Shown here piece after piece: positions 56,901 to 64,000 of a DNA stretch of 64,000 nt. The DNA comes from Lineus longissimus (taxonomy: Eukaryota; Nemertea; Pilidiophora; Heteronemertea; Lineidae). How positions within the stretch are numbered: position 1 is the first letter of the stretch; each line of letters starts with the position of its first letter. Location of the stretch: contig NC_088320.1 of the NCBI RefSeq assembly GCF_910592395.1, forward strand, positions 1 through 64,000. Direction: 5' to 3'. The translations under genes were made by a program, and so were the position numbers. Under the pieces are notes generated by a model that worked only from the letters and a program-made list of their open reading frames with translations, ran no database searches and was not told the DNA's origin.

Positions 56901-59611
56901 AGTCTATATGAGAACTCGGCATACCTCGGCCACCAACCATGGACCCAGTCTATATGAGAACTCGGCAGACCTCGGCCACCAACCATGGACCCAGTCTATA
57001 TGAGAACTCGGCAGACCTCGGCCACCAACCATGGACCCAGTCTATATGAGAACTCGGCAGACCTCAGTCACCAACCATGGACCCAGTCTATATGAGAACT
57101 CGGAAGACCTCGGTCACCAACCATGGACTCAGTCTATTGGAGAATTTGGCAGTCCTTGATTGCAACCATGGACCCAGTTTTTCAGAGGACTTGGTAGTAC
57201 CTCGGTCACAAACCATTGGCCTAGTCTATCAGAGGACCTACTTACTTGATTCCTAGATTCATGGCCTCTGACACACCAATCATTGATATGGCCAGTAACA
57301 TATTATTACAGATCTTGGCCGCCTGTCCTGTCCCCACCGCCCCACAATGCACCACATTCTTGCCCATCTGCTGCAGTATGGCCTGCGCATCAGAAAACAA
57401 AGATTCGCTCCCTCCGACCATGAAAGTAAGAAGAGCATCTTTTGCTGCGTTCACTCCTTGAATGAGAAATTGAAAGGAAACATTTAGCAGTGCTTGTTGC
57501 TTGGAAAGTCTAAGCAGCTGACATGGAGTTTCCTGAAATGGAGAATGCCAAACAGCATTCACTTCATGAGGCACAGCACCAAAATGGCCACAGAAGGATC
57601 ATTGCAGAAACAGTGACACTAGTTTCAAGTAGTCCACAGGTAGCACTTGGGATGCTGGCAGCTACTTCATTTCAATTCTGAAAGAGAGCTGAATGTTTGC
57701 AATTTGAGACGGATGAGTGAGCTTGGACTGACCACCAACAGGATCAGGATGAAGTGTGACTCTCAGGTGAACATATAGAGCTACCTTGGCTAACTTACCA
57801 CCGGAGACAGGAGCATCCATATAATCAGCTTGTTTCTCCGCACACTTCAAAGCTAGGTCCTTGGACACTGAAGGGTCAATGGTACTGCTGTCAACGAATA
57901 ATGTACCACTCTGGCTTGTGCTGAAATTGAGCACATACCAGTAATACATAATCTATTACAATACAAATGGTTTTTTTTGAAATCATATGTCTATTTATGC
58001 CCCGCCCCCCAAAGGCCCAACCTGCATGCAGGCCTCACTAGTAGAAAATTGCCAACGTTAAACATCTTAGAAATTCATATTAACCCAAGCAACCAGAAGG
58101 CACTCACCTGAACTCAACCAGTAGATTAACCAATCAGGCTTGTCCAGGACTTCATGATCTTTTACTGTATTACTGCTGCCCAAAGTTACAACTCAAAAAC
58201 TGACACCTGGTTGTGCCTGAACAAGTTACCTTAATAATCCCTCCTTCCCCGTGTAGACTTCAATCACATTCGGACTGGATGGCAACATGGTCACACACCT
58301 TTTAACTTGACTTGCTACATCTGCCGGGGAGCTGCAAATCTGGGCTCCTAAAGGGATACGGAATACAGCTTCACCTCCATCACCCAATTAAATCTGAGAA
58401 ATCTGATCGACCCTTTCATTTCAAACATCAACATTTCAACAGGTGTGAGGATAAGAGCTGTTTTTGTGAAGGCAAATACTGCTGATTATTTAACATTTAA
58501 TTCACAGGTGTTTTGCAATTACTCTGAAGGACCTGCACCCAACACCCTTCGTACAGCCGAGCAGTTGTTGTTGCGACTTTCTCCAATCATAAATTACGAC
58601 ATGCGACGGTTGTCAAATGCCTCATTACCTGCATTCTTTGCTGCATTGAGCGGTGCATCCATCACATCAAACGCGATCACCTTGTAGCCACTGTTGATGA
58701 GGTTGCGTGCCATGTGATGGCCCATGTTGCCAAGGCCCACAAAGCCGATAGTTCCTTTCTCTGCCTACAATGCATGCAATGAGAAACATCCTTAGCACGT
58801 GTTGCCACAATCAGGAGAGTTCTAATAGTCAGGGTGAAAGAGGACTAAAGAAGCCAGATGGTCACATGATTTCAGAGGTGCCATCTTTGACAGCGAGATG
58901 GTGACATCTTCACCACATCTACCAACGCATTGGTGACGGTATTAAGTAGCCTTTGAATAGTCTTTAGAATTCAGTCAGTCATTACCAAACAAGATTACCT
59001 AAGATTACCTGTCGACTGCATGACACGGACAGGAATTGAAGTCTTTGATTGTGTCTGAAATATAAGCTGTGAACGTCTCATGACGTCACGCAGGACGCGA
59101 TTCCTACCGCTCAACTACTGTCGATGCACAGAATGACTAATGTGCACAGAATGACTAATGTGCACAGAATGACTAATGACATGTGCACAGAATGACTAAT
59201 GCATAAGGTAACTTGCTGGGGCATTTGCCAATGCTTTTAGATTGCTACACTTACCCTTGATGGACTCGACACTGAAATAAACAAAAAGGAAGGAATCATT
59301 CCCGAGTGATAAGGAACGATTTGGATGAACGAAAAACACCTGAGACCTAAAAGGGCGTACAGCAGTCGCACAGTTACCACTGCAGTAGTCTGTTACAGAT
59401 GGTTGTCGACTGATACTCTAAGAATCTTGTAATTGTATGACTACCGATAGGTAGGCCAATATAGCCTAGGCCTATAGTAATAGTAGGCATGGTAGGCCTA
59501 GGCTAGGCCTAATTCATTCATTGCCAAGGCAAATATGACATATTTTCCTCCAGGTTACTAGGTGACTATTTCTCCATTTACACCAAACCATGCAACCTTG
59601 GCCGACAACAT
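53983..59611 (-). CDS. HIBADH: 3-hydroxyisobutyrate dehydrogenase, mitochondrial
   Basis: Seven exons join in frame on the minus strand: 59611-59584, 59271-59255, 58764-58629, 58347-58230, 57920-57799, 57456-57246 and 54298-53983, giving 315 aa (human about 336). The enzyme oxidises 3-hydroxyisobutyrate to methylmalonate semialdehyde with NAD+ in valine breakdown, in the mitochondrial matrix. Visible motifs: Rossmann GFVGLGNMG (22-30), VDSSTIDP (109-116), substrate-binding DAPVSGG (135-141), and [11 protein letters not shown] (182-192) with the catalytic lysine at 188. The C-terminal domain keeps [15 protein letters not shown] and the [15 protein letters not shown] block. From exon 3 on, every join is phase-consistent and matches the family without gaps. 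The first two exons (28 and 17 nt) are my best guess: they give a short presequence ([10 protein letters not shown]...) and use a weak GTGTAA donor, so an alternative first exon is possible. The last intron carries two minisatellites. Confidence 0.93.
54338..56606. repeat. 63-bp minisatellite in the last HIBADH intron (about 36 units)
   Basis: The 63-bp unit contains TCAGTGTTTAGTGATGGAGG, GACATAAACACAGACCATC and ACTGGCACTGTGTGATAG, with few variants (ATAAAC/ATCAAC, CACAGACC/CATAGGCC, GGTCAG/GGCCAG). It is open on both strands for over 750 codons (54344-56605 + and 54294-56756 -) because 63 is a multiple of three and neither frame meets a stop. It sits between HIBADH exons 6 and 7, so these frames are not genes. 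The unit is unrelated in sequence to the subtelomeric 63-bp satellite. Confidence 0.96.
56690..57130. repeat. 46-bp minisatellite in the last HIBADH intron
   Basis: About nine copies of a 46-bp unit contain CTATATGAGAACTCGGCAG, ACCTCGGCCACCAACC and ATGGACCCAGT. Copies at both ends (56620-56690 and 57130-57240) are more diverged, so the array grades into flanking intron. Confidence 0.93.
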
Positions 59612-60321
59612 GACGACATGCTTGAAGTAAGGAAACAGAAGACATTTATTAACCTGAAAACGACCGAATCCCGGCATTGAAGGCACGAAAAGAGGGTTTT
59701 AAACGAAGCAACATTGAGCCTCTCATCATAATGTTCGTATCCGGTCTTTTCGCTCCCTGACCTTTTCGCCCCCAGTCGTTTCGCTCCAAATCGAAGTCGT
59801 TTCGCACACAGAAAGGGACAGCCACCTCGAATAGGCTTGTTACTCTGAGCGTAATTAATCATGAAGACATGGACAACCTGGCAGTCTCTTCTATACCGCA
59901 GGCACAAGGGCCTAGCCTTAGCTACCCAGGCGAAAAAGATCTTGGATTCACCGCAGTAAAATCTGAATTTAACATTAGCCTGGTGAAATCAGTGGGAGAG
60001 CTGCTATCATCAGCTTGGTTGTGACCGGGTCCAAGACGAGTGAAGCGGGCTGGTAACTAATATTCAGACCTCGCTCAGACCTTGGACATTGTGACAGCTG
60101 TATGGGAGCGAAACAACAGGCCTATTCTCCAAGCGGAGGTTTACGGTGGCCCATAGAGGACATGCGTTTATTTTCAATATATTAGAATATTTTTCTTTTT
60201 ACAATGCGTTTTTTCTCTCTCGAATTACAACCGCCGTCGGATTTATTTCTCACCGCCGAAAAAAAAATTCCCATTGCCGGGTTAAAAATAATAATTCCCA
60301 CCACCGCCAAGGAAAATAATA
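59612..60321. other. HIBADH upstream region; no further gene recognised
   Basis: This is the 5' flank of HIBADH on the minus strand. No clear TATA box or initiator was seen. The sequence becomes rich in CCGCC/AATAAT mixtures toward 60240-60320, which look like degenerate forms of the palindromic units that follow. Confidence 0.4.
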
Positions 60322-60532
60322 TCCACCGCGGTGGAAATTAACATCCGGCGCGGTGGAAATTAATATCCACCGCGGTGGAAATAATATCCACCGCGGTGGA
60401 AATAATATGTTTAAAACCACAATTGTGGCTGGACTTGTATCAGGTCAAGGAGAGTAACAACATCAGAAAGATCGGAGCGGGAGCGAATTCGTTAAATTGA
60501 CACCGGGTGGATATTATTTCCACCGCGGTGGA
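60322..60532. repeat. Cluster of perfect TCCACCGCGGTGGA palindromes
   Basis: The 14-bp palindrome TCCACCGCGGTGGA occurs at 60322-60335, 60366-60379, 60387-60400 and 60519-60532, plus a mutated copy (TCCGGCGCGGTGGA) at about 60344-60357. Copies are joined by AATAAT/AATTAAT spacers. A different perfect palindrome, CCACAATTGTGG, lies at 60417-60428, between the third and fourth copies. Confidence 0.9.
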
Positions 60533-61570
60533 TATTAATTTATCGTAAAAAGCCTGAAGCTTAGGATCCTTTGACTAATTCTGATTTGAAAAGTCACGAT
60601 CCGACACTAATACTTGTGTGCCCCACCCAGTGTATGCTCGAAAATACCATCTGCCGATTCGAACAACCATTCTCGGTAGTACTCGAACGCCCGGAATCAG
60701 TACTGTGCTGGAGTTTGAAAAGTTTGGGTGCGGGGTATGATAATGATTATAATGAAAATGTTTACATCTGTACATGCATGATTAGATAACAATACAAGGA
60801 AAAAGAAAAAAGAAAACAAATTCTGCTGATTCACCGGGGGTCGAACCGGTGACCTGCCGATCCTAACCCTTAAGATTTTTCTCAACATATTGCATTTATA
60901 AACCTCAGTGATATAAAAGATTATCATTGCAGTTGCTTTAACGTTTGATTGGCCTTTTTTAAAGTTTTTTTAAAAATCGAGGCCAGCAGGGTCAGAGTCA
61001 ACCAATCAATTGTTTTGAATGGCTCCGGCAGGGTCAAAAGAAATAGATGTTGGCGCCGATGATGTCAGCAAGAAGCGAACTTCCACCCCACCCGTGAGAT
61101 TTGCTCTCGTCACGTCATGAGCACATTCAGGTTGCACTGAAGTGCCATCACCACTTTCAGATACCCAAATGCATCTAGTTTCTTTATTTGATGTGAAAAC
61201 ATGGGGTCATCTCGGCTATTTATTCGCTATATGGCATCTAAGTACAAGTGGTTTTCAATATCCTCCGCGTCTCATTAAGACGTAGGAGTATAAAAAGCCT
61301 GAGGTTTAGGACACCCTTTGACTAATTCTGATTGGAAAAGTCACGATCCGACACTAATACTTGTGTGCCCCAGTGTATCCTCGAAAATACCAACTGCCGA
61401 TTCGAACAACCATCCTCGGTAGTACTCGCGAACGCCCGGAATCAGTATGTGCTGCAGTTTGAAAAGTTTGGGTGCGGGGTATGATAATGATTATAATGAA
61501 AATGTTCACATCTGTACATGCATGATCAGATAACAAGACAAGGAAAAAGAAAAAAGAAAAAAAATTCGAC

Positions 61571-61640
61571 AGATTCACCGGGGGTCGAACCCGTGACCTG
61601 CCGATCCACAGTCAAACACCTTCAGCGCTGAACCGTCAAA
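61571..61640 (-). other. tRNA-like (SINE-type) head in repeat copy 2
   Basis: The minus strand reads GGTTCAGCGCTGAAGG (A-box-like), GTTTGACTGTGGATCGG (anticodon-arm-like, with a CTGTGGA loop), then CAGGTCACGGGTTCGACCCC with a good RNA polymerase III B box (61591-61581), followed within 20 bases by a long T run that would terminate pol III. The acceptor stem does not pair and the anticodon stem is poor, so this is a tRNA-derived or tRNA-mimicking element, not a functional tRNA. Confidence 0.6.
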
Positions 61641-62475
61641 CTTTCATATTGAAGTGGAGATTTTATTCGCCTCTTATATGCGGTATGCAAACGAGCGCGC
61701 CACAATAGTGACGAGGTCGCGCAGGTGGCAAATTGATTCGCCGAAATAGTTCCAAGTAATCGTATATTGCGATAGTTGTTAAGATTTTTCTCAACATATT
61801 GCATTTATAAAGCTCAGTGATATAAAAGATTATCATTGCAGTTGCTTTAACGTTTGATTGGCCTTTTTTAAAGTTTTTTTAAAAATCGAGGCCAGCAGGG
61901 TCAGAGTCAACCAATCAATTGTTTTGAATGGCTCCGGCAGGGTCAAAAGAAATAGATGTTGGCGCCGATGATGTCAGCAAGAAGCGAACTTCCACCCCAC
62001 CCGTGAGATTTGCTCTCGTCACGTCATGAGCACATTCAGGTTGCACTGAAGTGCCATCACCACTTTCAGATACCCAAATGCATCTAGTTTCTTTATTTGA
62101 TGTGAAAACATGGGGTCATCTCGGCTATTTATTCGCTATATGGCATCTAAGTACAAGTGGTTTTCAATATCCTCCGCGTCTCATTAAGACGTAGGAGTAT
62201 AAAAAGCCTGAGATTTAGGACACCCTTCTAATTCTGATTCGAAAAGTCACGATCCTACACTAATACTTGTGTGCCCCAGTGTATCCTCGAAAATACCAAC
62301 TGCCGATTCGAACAACCATCCTCGGTAGTACTCGCGAACGCCCGGAATCAGTATGTGCTGCAGTTTGAAAAGTTTGGGTGCGGGGTATGATAATGATTAT
62401 AATGAAAATGTTTACATCTGTACATGCATGATCAGATAACAAGACAAGGAAAAAGAAAAAGAAAAAAAATTCGAC

Positions 62476-62545
62476 AGATTCACCGGGGGTCGAACCCGTA
62501 ACCTGCCGATTCTCAGTCAAACACATTCAGCGCTGAACCGTCAAA
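62476..62545 (-). other. tRNA-like head in repeat copy 3
   Basis: Same segment as in copy 2, with the B box at 62496-62486 and the T run intact. The anticodon-loop region has changed (GACTGAGAATCGG), which argues against selection as a tRNA. Confidence 0.55.
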
Positions 62546-63384
62546 GCTTTCATATTGAAATGGAGATTTTATTCGCCTCTTATATGCGGTATGCAAACGA
62601 GCGCGCCACAATAGTGACAAGGTCGCGCAGGTGGCAAAGTGATTCGCCGAAATAGTTCCAAGTAATCGTATATTGCGATAGTTGTTAAGATTTTTCTCAA
62701 CATATTGCATTTATAAACCTCAGTGATATAAAAGATTATCATTGCAGTTGCTTTAACGTTTGATTGGCCTTTTTTAAAGTTTTTTTAAAAATCGAGGCCA
62801 GCAGGGTCAGAGTCAACCAATCAATTGTTTTGAATGGCTCCGGCAGGGTCAAAAGAAATAGATGTTGGCGCCGATGATGTCAGCAAGAAGCGAACTTCCA
62901 CCCCACCCGTGAGATTTGCTCTCGTCACGTCATGAGCACATTCAGGTTGCACTGAAGTGCCATCACCACTTTCAGATACCCAAATGCATCTAGTTTCTTT
63001 ATTTGATGTGAAAACATGGGGTCATCTCGGCTATTTATTCGCTATATGGCATCTAAGTACAAGTGGTTTTCAATATCCTCCGCGTCTCATTAAGACGTAG
63101 GAGTATAAAAAGCCTGAGGTTTAGGACACCCTTTGACTAATTCTGATTGGAAAAGTCACGATCCGACACTAATACTTGTGTGCCCCAGTGTATCTTCGCA
63201 AATACCAACTGCCGATTCGAACAACCATCCTCGGTAGTACTCGCGAACGCCCGGAATCAGTATGTGCTGCAGTTTGAAAAGTTTGGGTGCGGGGTATGAT
63301 AATGATTATAATGAAAATGTTTACATCTGTACATGCATGATCAGATAACAAGACAAGGAAAAAGAAAAAGAAAAAAAATTCGAC

Positions 63385-63454
63385 AGATTCACCGGGGGTC
63401 GAACCCGTAACCTGCCGATCCACAGTCAAACACCTTCAGCGCTGAACCGTCAAA
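63385..63454 (-). other. tRNA-like head in repeat copy 4
   Basis: Same segment as in copy 2, with the GACTGTGGATCGG loop and the B box at 63405-63395. A shortened copy in the first repeat unit keeps only the B-box half (B box 60847-60837). Confidence 0.55.
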
Positions 63455-64000
63455 GCTTTCATATTGAAATGGAGATTTTATTCGCCTCTTATATGCGGTA
63501 TGCAAACGAGCGCGCCACAATAGTGACAAGGTCGCGCAGGTGGCAAAGTGATTCGCCGAAATAGTTCCAAGTAATCGTATATTGCGATAGTTGTTAAGAT
63601 TTTTCTCAACATATTGCATTTATAAACCTCAGTGATATAAAAGATTATCATTGCAGTTTCTTTAACGTTTGATTGGCCTTTTTAAAAGTTTTTATAAAAA
63701 TCGAGGCCAGCAGGGTCAGAGTCAACCAATCAATTGTTTTGAATGGCTCCGGCAGGGTCAAAAGAAATAGATGTTGGCGCCGATGATGTCAGCAAGAAGC
63801 GAACTTCCACCCCACCCGTGAGATTTGCTCTCGTCACGTCATGAGCACATTCAGGTTGCACTGAAGTGCCATCACCACTTTCAGATACCCAAATGCATCT
63901 AGTTTCTTTATTTGATGTGAAAACATGGGGTCATCTCGGCTATTTATTCGCTATATGGCATCTAAGTACAAGTGGTTTTCAGTATCCTCCGCGTCTCATT

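Larger units (their letters stand above)
60546..64000. repeat. Tandem repeat of about 907 bp, four copies, running off the window
   Basis: Equivalent points (TGGCGCCGATGATGTCAG) lie at 61051, 61960, 62866 and 63775, giving periods of 909, 906 and 909 bp. Copies starting AAAAAGCCTGA at about 60546, 61291, 62200 and 63106 are highly similar. The first is about 170 bp shorter through an internal deletion near 60862. Each unit contains a tRNA-like segment on the minus strand, an A/T-rich run and a tract GGTATGATAATGATTATAAT. Short frames of 60-88 codons repeat in each copy and are noncoding in my view. Confidence 0.95.

Noticed and set aside
61571-61640. Functional tRNA-His (GTG-like loop)
   Set aside because: Acceptor stem does not pair, anticodon stem is mostly wobble or mismatch, and another copy has a changed anticodon region.

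Overview
The window is the left end of a chromosome of a metazoan, probably an invertebrate bilaterian. It opens with about 4.87 kb of pure CCCTAA telomere repeat (C-rich strand on +, so base 1 is at or near the physical end). It then runs through subtelomeric satellite DNA into the first genes, which are intron-rich with ordinary GT-AG introns, metazoan families and long intronic minisatellites. The TTAGGG-type telomere, an invertebrate OAS-like gene and single-copy vertebrate-like genes fit amphioxus, a mollusc, a brachiopod or a similar animal. I cannot name the species.

Layout. 1-4874 telomere. 4875-12695 a telomere-derived 15-bp satellite in inverted polarity, with a higher-order period of about 2.1 kb. 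12696-19282 a 63-bp minisatellite. 19283-27075 mostly unique or old repetitive DNA with a small TIR element, a 46-bp array and a G-rich hairpin array. 27077-27496 a fold-back element, followed directly by a 70-bp array to 31800. 32637-42305 (-) a ten-exon SPMIP4/C7orf31-like gene (985 aa as I splice it). 39241-40608 (+) an intronless OAS-like nucleotidyltransferase inside intron 2 of that gene. 42795-43490 a decayed array that translates as CCHC-knuckle-like units. 44101-44681 a 29-bp array. 45826-51285 (-) a four-exon secreted protein with two thyroglobulin type-1 domains (159 aa) and a 4.1-kb 87-bp minisatellite in intron 1. 52803-53190 a 53-bp array. 53983-59611 (-) seven-exon HIBADH (315 aa) with two minisatellites in its last intron. 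60322-60532 a cluster of perfect palindromes. From 60546 to the window end, a tandem repeat of about 907 bp carries a tRNA-like (SINE-type) head.

More than half of the window is tandem repeat. Most of the long open frames (for example 288-5681, 54294-56756 and 54344-56605) are satellites whose unit length is a multiple of three and lacks stops. They are not genes. The four credible protein genes are functionally unrelated: an axonemal/sperm microtubule inner protein, an innate-immunity nucleotidyltransferase, a probable secreted protease-inhibitor-type protein and a mitochondrial valine-catabolism enzyme. The exon maps were built by hand from splice consensus, reading-frame continuity and remembered family sequence.
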